DNA from: Colwellia piezophila ATCC BAA-637 | GTDB taxonomy: Bacteria; Pseudomonadota; Gammaproteobacteria; Enterobacterales; Alteromonadaceae | Assembly: GCF_000378625.1 (NCBI RefSeq) | Contig: NZ_KB905160.1 | Coordinates: 27,024-91,023 of the forward strand | Direction: 5' to 3' | DNA length: 64,000 bases | Shown: in pieces, positions 26,294 to 37,200 of the stretch | Layout: each line of letters begins with the position of its first letter | Position numbering within the stretch: the stretch's first letter is position 1 | Notes under the pieces: generated by a model | What the model was told of the DNA's origin: nothing | What the model saw: the letters and a program-made list of their open reading frames with translations, nothing else | Database searches by the model: none | Made by a program: the position numbers and the translations under genes

Positions 26294-26299
26294 ACTAAC

Positions 26300-26462
26300 A
26301 CGCTTCATATAGGGATTTATTTAGCGATTGTTGGTTAAGGATTATAAACCCAACATTATGGTTAATCTGCGTTTAAGTTTTTTATAGCTTTTCTGTGAAT
26401 TAGCCGCCAGATAGCGAACCAATGTTCGCAATTAGAGTAAACCCGATAAGGGTTACTTTTTA
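26300..26462 (+). ncRNA. Candidate small RNA, about 165 nt
   Basis: A promoter-like pair lies just upstream. The segment contains GTTGG...CCAAC and GCGAAC-caat-GTTCGC hairpins. It ends in a terminator-like stem (GTAAACCC-gataa-GGGTTAC, 26437-26456) with a T run. There is no open frame of note. It lies upstream of a small-ORF leader and the six-gene operon, so it could also be a 5' leader with an early terminator. No known RNA family recognised. Confidence 0.4.
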
Positions 26463-26719
26463 GAAAGATGAATTGATTTACTTATTAACAATAGGAGTAT
26501 TAAGTTTAGAGTTTGGTTAATTAACACAAAATAGATTTTACTATGATTTGGTAACACTCGCCTATTTTTGGCTGGTTATTCGATTAATAGTTACCGCATT
26601 AAATACTAAAATGTATTGGTGCTGATATTGTGTTTTTATACTATTTATTCTGGCTTGATGCACTGAAAAATAAGTAACTATTTTATCTTAATTGGCGGTT
26701 TAATTGAGAGGAAAGTTAT

Positions 26720-26848
26720 ATGTCTACACAATCTATATCACACCAGTATTATACATACTCGCCCTTGTTTATCATCGGTGCTGCTTTGTCGTGTCTGCAA
26801 TCCATAAAAACTACATTTCATTCTTCATATTTGAGGCACTTTCCATAG
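26720..26848 (+). CDS. 42-codon ORF, possible leader peptide
   Basis: Begins with ATG six bases after AGGAAAG, a better ribosome site than many real genes here. It encodes a 42-residue peptide with a hydrophobic middle (SPLFIIGAALSCLQS). A short stem AGTTCG-tc-CGAACT with a T-rich tail follows at 26860. The next gene begins 107 bp later. This could be a regulatory leader or a small membrane protein. From 26463 to 26719 I see no gene. Confidence 0.4.
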   Translation: MSTQSISHQYYTYSPLFIIGAALSCLQSIKTTFHSSYLRHFP

Positions 26849-26909
26849 TGTCATTCCTGAGTTCGTCCGAACTTAATTTTTAAATAAAAAACAAAATAGA
26901 AAAAAATAC

Positions 26910-26922
26910 ACCCTATGGGTGG
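26910..26922 (+). promoter_or_regulatory. Palindrome before the six-gene operon
   Basis: CACCCTATGGGTG is a near-perfect dyad 34 bp before the ATG at 26956. The half-site CACCCTA recurs a few bases later. Possible operator; regulator unknown. Confidence 0.35.
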
Positions 26923-26955
26923 GGATTTTTGCACCCTAAATATGAGGAAAACAAT

Positions 26956-27891
26956 ATGAAATACACAACATTATACCGAGATCAACAAGAACTAATTAAA
27001 TCTGCTCCAATGGGTAAGAAGGCTTTAAAAGTCCTTTTTGGTAAGAATCCTGTGAGCTTTCAAAGATATGCTCACACAATGAAAGATATATTTAATGATG
27101 GTTCTGAAGGTGGAAAAAACTCCATTAAACTTATCAATGAAGAATTACAGTGGCGTAAAGATGGTTCACCTGTCATTTTTTTAGAGACAAAAGAGCTTGC
27201 TAGCTACTTGTATGAAGCAAAGTTTAACTTTGAAGAAGACTTTAATGTAGCCCCTCCTTTTCAATCATTTGTAATGGCATTTCCTGAGCATACGATCATT
27301 AATGAGGTAATGCTAAAAAGTGCGCTTATTACCATTATGACCCGTAAGGAGTTTATCAATCTGTATGGGCCTTCAGTCACTACATTATTAGATTTTTTCA
27401 ACACTGATTATGAAGATGATGAACTATGCATTAGCGTTAACTATACAACTGCAAGTGGTCGTGTCGACACTAACTTTAGTCACCTATCAAAACTCACTAC
27501 AACATTAAAAAGAAATGCAATTAACCCACTTCCAAATAACGGCACGAATATGCTGGAAGCATTAACGAAAATAGCGCTTGGATTATGTGTTTATCACAGT
27601 GCTACTGATGGTGAAAAGCTTGAAAAAGGCTACCCAACTTTGGCTATTTCCTTACCTAAAGGTAAATCAAAGGGAAGCTATAAAGCCGTCACTATTCGCT
27701 CATTTAAGCAAAAACAAAGCAGTGATAATAATAGCAAAAGAATAATTACGCATCGGATTCCCCACTTTAGAAACCTTAGAGCAGAAAGGTTTTATCAAAA
27801 AGAGGAATACAAAAATATGAAGCGTGGATCTCGATGGACGTTCGTTAAAGAAGTCGATATTTACGGCAGTATGAATACCTTACTGAATTAA
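26956..27891 (+). CDS. Hypothetical protein, first gene of a six-gene island operon
   Basis: 311 residues from the ATG at 26956 (GAGGA upstream). Mixed alpha/beta. The C-terminal part (THRIPHFRNLRAERFY, then GSRWTFVKEVDIYG) resembles the basic tail motif H-x-R-x-G-H-x-R seen in many phage and plasmid proteins of unknown function. Five small genes follow on the same strand with short gaps. Confidence 0.6.
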   Translation: MKYTTLYRDQQELIKSAPMGKKALKVLFGKNPVSFQRYAHTMKDIFNDGSEGGKNSIKLINEELQWRKDGSPVIFLETKELASYLYEAKFNFEEDFNVAPPFQSFVMAFPEHTIINEVMLKSALITIMTRKEFINLYGPSVTTLLDFFNTDYEDDELCISVNYTTASGRVDTNFSHLSKLTTTLKRNAINPLPNNGTNMLEALTKIALGLCVYHSATDGEKLEKGYPTLAISLPKGKSKGSYKAVTIRSFKQKQSSDNNSKRIITHRIPHFRNLRAERFYQKEEYKNMKRGSRWTFVKEVDIYGSMNTLLN

Positions 27892-27951
27892 TAGTGTTAA
27901 AAGTTTATGAAATATAAAAAGAATTACCCACAAACCAAAGGAGAAATAAAT

Positions 27952-28323
27952 ATGTGTGTATTAGCAGTAATGAAAGAAATGACGGACGACTATGAAAACT
28001 TTAATAGTGTTCGCCGCCAGTTGGCGACAACAATGATTTATTTTGTAGATATTAATATGTTGCAACACCGCAGCGATGAAATGAAAGCCACAGCAGAAAT
28101 GCTTTTGTTGAAAAACTGCCTTGGAGCAAGCCGAGTGGAAGATTTAATCAATGATTTTTCAAATGAAGCTGATTTTATAGAGAATAACTTTGATGAAATA
28201 ACGTCAGAAAATATTGATTCAGAACTTCTATTTAGATTACTGATTAGAACGCTTCGAGCCACCGTTAATCTTTTTAATGAAGTATTAGATACGTTCAACA
28301 ACTCACAACAAACCAACCAATAA
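27952..28323 (+). CDS. Hypothetical helical protein
   Basis: 123 residues starting at 27952 after AAAGGAG. Predicted all-helical, acidic, with a C-terminal repeat of Leu/Asn. It follows the larger gene by about 60 bp and precedes the next by 13 bp. No family recognised. Confidence 0.55.
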   Translation: MCVLAVMKEMTDDYENFNSVRRQLATTMIYFVDINMLQHRSDEMKATAEMLLLKNCLGASRVEDLINDFSNEADFIENNFDEITSENIDSELLFRLLIRTLRATVNLFNEVLDTFNNSQQTNQ

Positions 28324-28336
28324 AGAGGATAAAAAT

Positions 28337-28750
28337 ATGGAAACTGTAGCGAAATATAACAACTTAGTAAACCAACACCCTAAGCATATGACATTAATTG
28401 AGACCTTATTTCATCAGGGTACATTAAGACAAATGTTAGTAAGGCTTTCTAAAGAAAAAATAGATTTTATGTCGATCCCTAATGAAGAAAATGGCTTTGC
28501 TTGCGTTTCTTCTAGAGATGTAAAAATGTATTCAAAAACAGGTTTTCGTTTGATTGAAAAAGACAAAATTATGCTGTTTGGACTTACCGAGTGTTTAGCT
28601 GATAAAGATATCGCATTTGCGAAGAAAATAGCCAAAAAGATTAAATGCAAAGCATTGACGAAATTAGCTCATTCAATAATTGAAGATTTTGAGTTTTCTT
28701 ATCAACTTGAAGAGATGAAAAATAATGGCACAGAAATCATTCAACTTTAA
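28337..28750 (+). CDS. Hypothetical protein
   Basis: 137 residues, mixed alpha/beta, with a K-I-A-K-K-I-K-C-K helix near the C-terminus. AAGAGGA precedes the ATG. Third gene of the small-gene operon; unknown. Confidence 0.55.
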   Translation: METVAKYNNLVNQHPKHMTLIETLFHQGTLRQMLVRLSKEKIDFMSIPNEENGFACVSSRDVKMYSKTGFRLIEKDKIMLFGLTECLADKDIAFAKKIAKKIKCKALTKLAHSIIEDFEFSYQLEEMKNNGTEIIQL

Positions 28751-28795
28751 CAGGAACTTAACGCACAGGGATGTTGCATTTATGAGGAAATAATT

Positions 28796-29086
28796 ATGAA
28801 CAAGAAAAAAACACAAAAAATATTTAGGGAATGGGCGTTAGATTTTAAGGCTGTTGGCGATCTGAGATGCTATGAAAAATGGCTGTTTATATCAAATCAA
28901 AAACGTTATACAGATCAGGAGTTAAGTCTGATTTTCCTAGAATGTCAGCAAAGAATAGTAACGGATTTAGGGATAGAAGAATTAGGGCTACTTATCTCTA
29001 AAAAATATGCACAGGCAACAAAAGAGATATCGAATGAAGCTCAATGCGTGCTTCAACACATTCAACAACTTAAAAATAAAAAATAG
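28796..29086 (+). CDS. Hypothetical protein
   Basis: 96 residues, basic N-terminus (NKKKTQKIFREWALDFKAVG), helical, single Cys pair. GAGGAAA upstream. Fourth gene of the operon; the next starts 9 bp later. Confidence 0.5.
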   Translation: MNKKKTQKIFREWALDFKAVGDLRCYEKWLFISNQKRYTDQELSLIFLECQQRIVTDLGIEELGLLISKKYAQATKEISNEAQCVLQHIQQLKNKK

Positions 29087-29095
29087 GAGCATAAA

Positions 29096-29437
29096 ATGAA
29101 AGAAAATATTAAATACATAGAGCAATGGGCGTTATTAAAGATTATTGATAACTATGAGATAGAAAATAGTATAGCAACTGATGATTTTGGATGGGTTGAG
29201 AAAGTTACAAACGATATATCAGTTACATTCCCTGCCAGTATTTTTAGAGCATTGCCAAATTATGCAAGATTAGAGGTAATTAAGGCTCTTGAGTGGTGCA
29301 GTGTGTTATCAATGGATAATATACATTATGTTGAATCTGAATTAAGAAATATAGAAGAGGCTTATGAAAATTACGATTGGTACATAGCGGATACAGCTCG
29401 TGAGGTTAAGCAAAACCTAAGGAGTTTAAATGTATAA
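29096..29437 (+). CDS. Hypothetical acidic protein
   Basis: 113 residues, acidic, helical (EQWALLKIIDNYEIENS at the start, an A-L-E-W-C motif in the middle). Overlaps the next gene by 8 bp, indicating translational coupling. Unknown. Confidence 0.5.
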   Translation: MKENIKYIEQWALLKIIDNYEIENSIATDDFGWVEKVTNDISVTFPASIFRALPNYARLEVIKALEWCSVLSMDNIHYVESELRNIEEAYENYDWYIADTAREVKQNLRSLNV

Positions 29438-29657
29438 ATCACTAGAAGATAAAATCGAAGCTTTAAGCATTGATGAAATAGCGCTAATTGTCGATGAACA
29501 ACCACGATTACAAGAGTTTGTACGTTGCTTGTTTACTAATGAACAGTATCAATTAAACCAACTGAGAATGCTTGATGCTCAAAATTACTTAATTGCACTA
29601 ACTATTTTGAAAATAGTATACCCAGAGTGTAGACAAGTCTTTAGTAAACACTTTTAA
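29430..29657 (+). CDS. Hypothetical protein, last gene of the operon
   Basis: 75 residues, helical, acidic at the start and basic at the end. It begins inside the preceding gene and is followed by a strong terminator at 29681. Unknown. Confidence 0.5.
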   Translation: MYKSLEDKIEALSIDEIALIVDEQPRLQEFVRCLFTNEQYQLNQLRMLDAQNYLIALTILKIVYPECRQVFSKHF

Positions 29658-29680
29658 TTATATTTATAAGTAACACGATA

Positions 29681-29706
29681 CAAAAAAGCCCGTTTAGGGC
29701 TTTTTG
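29681..29706. terminator. Bidirectional terminator
   Basis: AAAAAGCCC-gttta-GGGCTTTTT between the six-gene operon and the convergent ArdC-like gene. Confidence 0.92.
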
Positions 29707-29728
29707 TCGTTCTGGGCTAGGATAAATA

Positions 29729-31159
29729 TCACATTGATAAACGTGATGATTTCAGTTTGTTTTTAGTCGGTTTTTCTTCATCGTCATTATCATCAGACAC
29801 ATCAAGAATAATTGACTGTAATAACTTTAAATTATCTAACTCTTTTCGAACAAGTGATGAAGCGCTACCTGTAAGGGATACTTTTTTATCAGGAGTAAAA
29901 ACATCAATTCCGCCTTTAATCTCGTTATAACCAATGATTTTTTGATTTTTAAGGGGGATCAGTGAAGTGAAATTTTTAGCACTTTTAATGATGTATTCTC
30001 CTAACCCGTCAGCGTGTTTATCTTCTAACTTTAATTCAAAGTCTAACTTATCAGGTACTTTATAAACGGGTGCAATAGAGAGATCTAATTTGTGTTTTAG
30101 CACTTTATGGCTAATGTATTCCTGTGCTGATCTAGCTTGCTTACAAATGCTCAACAATGCTTTTTTCTTATCTTTAAAGTTGCTTGCCCAGCCTTCTAAA
30201 TATTTGGCGTGACTATTAAACGTTTGAAGTCCTTCCTCATCTAAACACAAAAACATTGTACTCGTCTCAGCAATAAGCTCTTCTGTAGCATAACCTATTG
30301 AATTAAATGGGTTCGAAAGTTTTCTGTCAAGCCTGCTAGGATGCCCCGTACTATGCGATAGTTCGTGTAGAATAATAGCGTAATATGCTTTGTCTGATAT
30401 AAATTTTTTCCTTGGTGGGATAGTAATACAGTCGTCTTTTGGCGAATAGAAAGCTCTATCCTGATTCTTTTCAATGACAGGAACGCCCATAGCATCAATG
30501 ATAACCTGCACTTTTTCAACAAATGCTAAATCTTCCATTTCAGGAGACATCACTTTATTTTCTAGTTCTTCTTGCTGTGCAAAATATTCACGCTCTTCAA
30601 TGAATGATTGAGGCAATAATTTTTTGATTTTTTCAATTGGAAATACTCTATAGGGCTTTAATCCCTTTCTTTTTTGATAACCTTTTTCACGCATTTCAGT
30701 AAATGACATACCTTCTGTCTTTTTTTCAAAAATACTTTTGCTGATAGCTTTACCATCTTTTTTATATGTTTCTAGGTATTTAATTACTTGAGCGTCAAGC
30801 GTTATACCTTTTAGTGGTTTAGAAGGATCAAATATGTCTGATTTAGGAGGAAGTTGATCTTTATGTTGTTCAAGTAAGTCGGTAGCTTGTTTGAAGGTAG
30901 AGTAAATAGGGACTTTGGTAGCGTGATCTACTTGTGCTTGAAGTAGCATAATGATGTTAACACCATTATATTCATTATTATGGTGATTTACTGGAAGTTT
31001 GTTTAAAGCACTACGGTAAAAACTCACGTCAATATCACTATCTGAACTAGGCTTTTCTCCTTTTGGTTTTGAGAAGTAGTCGAACAATCTATCAAGTATT
31101 TGGCTTTGTTGGTCTATTTTTGCTGTAGTGCGTCCTGCACTCGTTCTAGGCTTTTTCAT
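29729..31159 (-). CDS. ArdC-like antirestriction protein with metallopeptidase motif
   Basis: About 476 residues from the ATG at 31159 (AAAGGA upstream; an ATG two codons earlier is too close to it). An N-terminal DUF1738-like part (VNHHNNEYNGVNIIML, as in the ssDNA-binding domain) is followed by a zincin-like part with HELSHSTGH near residue 268 and ATEELIAETST, the third ligand region. ArdC protects incoming single-stranded plasmid DNA from restriction. The C-terminal 120 residues are extra. It faces the hsd genes across a 270-bp gap, so element defence and element protection are encoded together. Confidence 0.82.
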   Translation of the reverse strand: MKKPRTSAGRTTAKIDQQSQILDRLFDYFSKPKGEKPSSDSDIDVSFYRSALNKLPVNHHNNEYNGVNIIMLLQAQVDHATKVPIYSTFKQATDLLEQHKDQLPPKSDIFDPSKPLKGITLDAQVIKYLETYKKDGKAISKSIFEKKTEGMSFTEMREKGYQKRKGLKPYRVFPIEKIKKLLPQSFIEEREYFAQQEELENKVMSPEMEDLAFVEKVQVIIDAMGVPVIEKNQDRAFYSPKDDCITIPPRKKFISDKAYYAIILHELSHSTGHPSRLDRKLSNPFNSIGYATEELIAETSTMFLCLDEEGLQTFNSHAKYLEGWASNFKDKKKALLSICKQARSAQEYISHKVLKHKLDLSIAPVYKVPDKLDFELKLEDKHADGLGEYIIKSAKNFTSLIPLKNQKIIGYNEIKGGIDVFTPDKKVSLTGSASSLVRKELDNLKLLQSIILDVSDDNDDEEKPTKNKLKSSRLSM

Positions 31160-31432
31160 AAGCATTCCTTTTGTTAGGGGGTTACTTATGTCGTACCATT
31201 TATTCTACTTTTTCCAAGTGATTGAAAGTATGACTATTGTTTTATCCTATAACCTAGATGTTTTTTCTATTTACCCTCACTAAATTTTAAAGCTTGTTTT
31301 TGATCAAGTTGATGAAATTAATACTTGTTTAGTCCTTTTTTTAATATAAGAATCAATCCTTTTTTGGTATTGTATGGCCTATTAATTCATCAGTGTGAAT
31401 TTACAAAATAGAATTTTATAGGATATAACTCA

Positions 31433-33022
31433 GTGGCTAAACCATCACCTAAGAAAACAGCAGCAAAAAAGAAAGAAAAATCATTTGAAGAAATACTCTG
31501 GGACGCAGCAAACAAGCTACGTGGTAGTGTTGAATCGTCAGAATATAAACACATTGTTTTAAGTCTGATATTTTTGAAATTCATCAGTGATACGTTTGAA
31601 CAACAAAGAGAAAAACTCATAGATGCTGGGCTTGAAAAGCATATTGATATGGTGCCAGCTTACACTAAAGATAATGTGTTTTATTTACCAGAAAACAGCC
31701 GTTGGAGCTTTGTTCAACAAAATTCTAAGCAAGAAGATATAGCGCTTAAAATTGATACCGCCCTAAGTACCATTGAAAAGACCAACAAAGCCTTACAAGG
31801 CGCATTACCTGATAACTATTTTTCTCGTCTTGGTTTGGATGTCAGTAAACTCTCTGCTTTAATTGATGTTATTAATAATATTGATACTCTAGCTAATCCG
31901 CACGAAGATGTGGTTGGGCGAGTATATGAATATTTTCTTTCTAAATTTGCCATTGCAGAAGGTAAAGGTAAAGGCGAGTTCTATACTCCAAAAAGCATCG
32001 TTAACTTACTTGCCGAGCTTATAGAGCCATACAAAGGGAAAATATACGATCCCTGTTGTGGGTCGGGCGGTATGTTTGTGCAATCAATGAAGTTCATTGA
32101 GAACCATAAAGGTAATAAAAAAGATATTTCTGTTTATGGTCAAGAATACACTGGCGCAACCTACAAGCTAGCAAAAATGAACCTCGCTATTCGTGGTATT
32201 TCAGCCAACCTTGGTGCTGCCGCAAAAGATACTTTTGCCAATGACCAACACGAAACACTGAAAGCTGATTTTATTATGGCAAATCCGCCATTTAACCAAA
32301 AAGATTGGCGTGCTTCTGATGAGTTGGTTGATGATCATCGTTGGGATGGTTATGAAACACCACAAACAGGTAATGCCAACTTTGGTTGGATCTTGCATAT
32401 GGTATCTAAATTGTCTGAAAATGGTGTGGCTGGTTTCATTCTTGCCAACGGTGCGCTATCAGGTGAAGGTACAGAAAAAGAGATCCGTAAGAAATTAGTC
32501 GAAAATGGCCTAGTAGAAGCGATAATCATCCTGCCAATGAAAATGTTTTATACCACTGATATTAGTGTCACGATGTGGATAATCAATAGCAATAAAAAAG
32601 AACGTACCGTTCCGCACGGAGATTTAACTCGCCATTACCGCTCCCGTGAAGATGAAGTGTTGTTTATGGATTTGCGTAAACACGGTGAAGCGTTTGAGAA
32701 AAAGTATGTTCAATTCTCTCCTGAAAAAATATCTGAAATTGCCGAAATATTGCATACCTGGCAAGAATTACGTGCTGAATCTGAATATCAAGATATAGCT
32801 GAATATTGCTACTCAGCCACAAAAGAAGAGATTGAAGGAAAAGGGTACTCTCTTGTACCAAGTAAATACATCGAGTTTAAGAACCACGATGAAGATGTCG
32901 ATTTTGATGAGAAAATGGCTCAAATCCGTAATGATTTTACTGGCTTACTAAAAAAAGAAGCAAAATCAAAAACTGAACTTTTATCTGTATTTAAAGAGTT
33001 GGGCTATGAGATCACACTATAA
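31433..33022 (+). CDS. hsdM: Type I restriction-modification methyltransferase subunit
   Basis: 529 residues starting with GTG at 31433. N-terminal helical HsdM domain (FEEILWDAANKLRGSVESSEYKHIVLSLIFLK in sections), then a Rossmann methyltransferase with DPCCGSGGMFV near residue 205 (SAM site) and ANPPFNQKDW near 283 (NPPF, N6-adenine type). With two M and one S subunit it methylates the host recognition sequence. It overlaps hsdS by 17 bp. Length and motifs are complete. Confidence 0.95.
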   Translation: MAKPSPKKTAAKKKEKSFEEILWDAANKLRGSVESSEYKHIVLSLIFLKFISDTFEQQREKLIDAGLEKHIDMVPAYTKDNVFYLPENSRWSFVQQNSKQEDIALKIDTALSTIEKTNKALQGALPDNYFSRLGLDVSKLSALIDVINNIDTLANPHEDVVGRVYEYFLSKFAIAEGKGKGEFYTPKSIVNLLAELIEPYKGKIYDPCCGSGGMFVQSMKFIENHKGNKKDISVYGQEYTGATYKLAKMNLAIRGISANLGAAAKDTFANDQHETLKADFIMANPPFNQKDWRASDELVDDHRWDGYETPQTGNANFGWILHMVSKLSENGVAGFILANGALSGEGTEKEIRKKLVENGLVEAIIILPMKMFYTTDISVTMWIINSNKKERTVPHGDLTRHYRSREDEVLFMDLRKHGEAFEKKYVQFSPEKISEIAEILHTWQELRAESEYQDIAEYCYSATKEEIEGKGYSLVPSKYIEFKNHDEDVDFDEKMAQIRNDFTGLLKKEAKSKTELLSVFKELGYEITL

Positions 33023-34280
33023 GCGAATTGGTGATTATGTCACCCAAATAAAACTAAAAAATTCAGATGATGCAATATCTAATCTTAAAGGGATAAATAT
33101 TAACAAGCACTTTATGCCATCGGTCGCCAACATTAATGGTACTGATCTGAGTAAATATAGAGTTGTTAAAAAGAATCAATTTGCTTTCAATCCAATGCAC
33201 GTTGGTCGTGATGAAGTGCTTCCTATATCAATGTTACAAAGTGAAAGCTCGATCATTGTTTCACCTGCATACGTTGTTTTTGAAGTTAAATCCGAGGAAG
33301 ATCTACTTCCTGAATATCTGATGATGTGGTGCAGACGTTCTGAGTTTGATCGTAATGCTTGGTTTATGACTGACAACAGTGTTCGAGGTGGATTTGGTTG
33401 GGCAGATTTTTGCGATATGGAACTCCATCTCCCATCTATCGAAAAACAGCGTGAGATCGTGCGTGAATACAATGTGGTTACTGACCGTATTACACTAAAC
33501 GAACAACTGAGTCAAAAGCTAGAATATACTGCTCAAACTATTTACAAACAGTGGTTTATCGATTTCGAGTTTCCTATCACTAAAGAATACGCTGACTCTA
33601 TCGCTAAGTTAGAATTAGAAGGGAAGCCATATAAATCTTCTGGCGGAGAGATGGAGTATTGTGAGGAACTTGAACAGGATGTTCCTAAGGGATGGAAGCT
33701 AGTTGATATAGGTCAGTGTTGTTCAAAAGTTATAGATAATAGAGGAAAAACACCTCCATTGAGCGCTGACGGAACAAAGTTCTTATTTGAGACATTTTTA
33801 CTTGATAAAGCGTTTCCAAGTATAGGTGCAGGTTCGAAATATAAATACGTTGAGCAAGATATTTATGATAGCTGGTTTAGAGCGGGCCACCCTACGCATT
33901 TAGACTTACTCGTTGGCACTGTTGGTAACGGTATTCCTAACTGGGGCTTAGTGCCTAAAGGTAAGGATTTTTGTATTGCACAGAATATTGTAGCTTTACG
34001 GGTGTTAGAAGAGATCTCTCCTTTTTACTTAAATTGTTTCTTTAATACTCATTTATTTAATACTCAGTTTAACGCAAGAATTAAAGCAACTGCTCAACCT
34101 AGTATTAGGGTTAGTGATTTGAAAACTATTAACCTTTTACTTCCAAGTGATTCAATAATGAGCGCATTTCAATCAATAGTTCTGCCTATGTTTGAGCTAA
34201 TGGAAACAAAAGTAATGGGAAATATTAGCTTGATAAATTTACAAGATTTATTGCTAAAGGCACTGGCTAAAAAAGGCTAA
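33006..34280 (+). CDS. hsdS: Type I restriction specificity subunit
   Basis: 424 residues with the two target-recognition domains and two conserved helical spacers expected of HsdS. The first ends at LPSIEKQREIVREYNVVTDRI and the second at a shorter LINLQDLLLKALAKKG. PKGWKLVDIGQCCS opens the second domain. The overlap with hsdM suggests translational coupling. The recognised sequence cannot be read from the protein. Confidence 0.93.
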   Translation: MRSHYKRIGDYVTQIKLKNSDDAISNLKGININKHFMPSVANINGTDLSKYRVVKKNQFAFNPMHVGRDEVLPISMLQSESSIIVSPAYVVFEVKSEEDLLPEYLMMWCRRSEFDRNAWFMTDNSVRGGFGWADFCDMELHLPSIEKQREIVREYNVVTDRITLNEQLSQKLEYTAQTIYKQWFIDFEFPITKEYADSIAKLELEGKPYKSSGGEMEYCEELEQDVPKGWKLVDIGQCCSKVIDNRGKTPPLSADGTKFLFETFLLDKAFPSIGAGSKYKYVEQDIYDSWFRAGHPTHLDLLVGTVGNGIPNWGLVPKGKDFCIAQNIVALRVLEEISPFYLNCFFNTHLFNTQFNARIKATAQPSIRVSDLKTINLLLPSDSIMSAFQSIVLPMFELMETKVMGNISLINLQDLLLKALAKKG

Positions 34281-34283
34281 TAA

Positions 34284-37200
34284 ATGAAATTTACAGAAGA
34301 AAGACTTGAACAAGCCATTATTGAACTGCTAGGGAGCGAGGGCTATCCACATAGTCGTGGTGAAGCGATTGAGCGAACATCTGAAGATGTACTGATTAAG
34401 TCGGATCTTCGTGAATTTCTAAGAAACCGTTACCAAGCTGATTTAATCACGAATAATGAGATTGAGTCGATCATTCATAAGCTGGAATACCTTCCTGCAT
34501 CAGATCTTTACGATACCAATAAAGCCATTATGAAGTTTGTCGCTGATGGATTTTTGTTAAGGCGTGAAGATGCAAGCCAAAAAGATTTGTATATTCAGCT
34601 TATCGACTATGACAATGTTAAACAATCATTACCGATAGTATTGAAAGAATTACAAGGTGTTGCTGAGGTTAGTCCAAAATACCTGCCTAGTGGTGATAAT
34701 AATATCTACCGTATCGTTAATCAGATGGAAATACAGGGTTATGAGCTGCGTATTCCTGATGGGATCCTTTATATCAATGGCTTGCCGTTAGTGGTGTTTG
34801 AGTTTAAAAGTGCCATTCGTGAAGAGGCAACGATTTTTGATGCGTATAAGCAAATAACCACTCGTTATGATCGGGATATTCCTGAGTTATTCAAATACAA
34901 CGCTTTGTGTGTGATCAGTGATGGTGTGAATAACAAGATGGGATCTTACTTTGCCCCGTATGAGTTTTATTACTCTTGGCGAAAAATTACGGGTGAAGAG
35001 AAGCTAGACAAAGACGGTATTGATTCACTGTTTACTATGATCAGTGGTTTATTTAATAAACAGCGTTTAGTCGATGTTATCCGTCACTTTATTTATGTAC
35101 CTGACACCTCCAGTAAACAAGAGAAAATTGTTTGTCGTTATCCACAGTATTATGCGGCAACTAAGCTATTTTCCAATATTAAACAACATATGAAACGTGT
35201 TGATAGGCAAGGTAACTTGGTTAACGATAATGGCTTACGTGATGGTAAAGGTGGTACGTACTTTGGTGCAACGGGTTGTGGTAAAAGTTTTACGATGTTG
35301 TTTTTAACTCGATTGTTAATGAAAGATGTAGGGCTAGGCAGCCCGACCATTATCCTTATTACTGATCGTACAGATTTAGATGATCAGCTTGCAGGCACAT
35401 TTACTAATGCAAAAGCTTATGTAGGCGACCAAAATATTATTAGTGTTGAGAGTCGAAGTGAGCTGCGTGAACACCTTAAAGGCCGTAAAAGTGGCGGTGT
35501 ATTCCTTACTACTATTCATAAGTTTACCGAAGAATTAGCACTACTGACTGAACGTACCAATGTTATTTGTATCTCTGATGAAGCGCATCGTAGCCAAATT
35601 AATTTAGAGCAAAAGATTACCGTCACTGAAGATGGTGTTAAAAAGACTTATGGTTTTGCTAAATATCTGCACGACTCTTTACCTAATGCGACTTATGTTG
35701 GTTTTACGGGTACACCGATTGACGCAACGCTGGATGTATTTGGTGCAGTGGTAGACAGCTACACCATGACTGAATCTGTTTATGATGAAATTACCGTTCC
35801 TATTATTTATGAAGGCCGAGCTGCAAAAGTCTTACTAGATGGTAAGCAACTTGACCTCGTTGAAAAATATTATAAAGAGTGTCAAGACGCTGGCACGAAT
35901 GAATATCAGATAGATAAAAGCAAAAAAACGATGGCGAGTATGTCTACCATACTAGGCGATCCTGACCGTATAAATACGATAGCTAGAGACTTTGTTGAAC
36001 ATTATGATAATCGTGTAGAAGAAGGCTCTACTCAAAAGGGTAAAGCTATGTTTGTTTGTAGCAGCCGTGAAATTGCTTATCAATTCTACCAAGATATTAT
36101 TGTGCTTCGTCCTGAATGGGATGAAGTGAAAATATGTGAAGAAGGTTCAACTTTATCAGAAAGTGATAAGAAAAAAGTTAAGCCGATGGAGCGAGTTAAA
36201 ATGATTATGACTCGCAATAATGATGATGAAAAAACACTATGGCATAAGGTCGGAAACAAAGAGTACCGTAAAGAGTTAGATCGTCAGTTTAAAAATGGTA
36301 AATCTAACTTTAAAATAGCCATTGTGGTGGATATGTGGTTAACAGGCTTTGATGTGCCGTTCTTAGATACTATATATATTGATAAACCACTGCAAAAGCA
36401 TAATTTGATTCAAACTATCTCTAGGGTGAACCGTAAGTTTGAAGGAAAAGAAAATGGTTTAGTGGTCGATTATATCGGCATTAAGAAACAGATGAACTTA
36501 GCCCTTTCTCAATATACGGGCGGCCAAAAGCAAGATATTGAAGATATTAAACAATCAGTGATTGTGGTGAAAGATCACCTTAGTTTACTTGATGGTTTAT
36601 TTCATCAATTTGATTCAAAACCCTATTATCACGGCTCCCCATTAGAGCAACTACAATGCTTAAACGCTTCTGCGGATTTTACGCTAAGAAGCAAGAAGTT
36701 TGAAAAAACCTTTATGGACTTAACTAAGCGGCTTAAATCTGCTTATGATATTTGTGTGGGTAGCAACGAGTTAACTCAAGATCATAAAGATAAAATTCAT
36801 TATTATTTAGCGGTTCGTACCATTGTTTTTAAAATTACCACGGGTGGTGCGCCTGATGTTGATCAAATGAATCGCAAAGTACGTGATTTAGTTAAAAATG
36901 CATTATTAAGTGATGGTGTTGAGGAAATATTTAAACTTGGTGAAGATAGTGGCGGCGAAATTAATATTTTCGATGCTGATTATCTCGCTAAATTAGAAGT
37001 GATTAAACAGCCTAATACTAAGCTTCAATTACTTCAGCAGATGCTTGCCAAAGCCATTGGAGAGTTTAAAAAGACCAATAAAGTTAAGGGTGTAGATTTC
37101 TCTAAAAAGATGAATATGCTGGTTGAAAAGTATAATGAGCGTGAAGAAAAAGACGTACTTAGATCTGAAGTGATTACCGATTTTTCAGATGAGATTATCA

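Noticed and set aside
26300..26462. Retron-type msr/msd RNA
   Set aside because: No reverse transcriptase gene lies nearby and the fold has no clear msr/msd inverted repeats.
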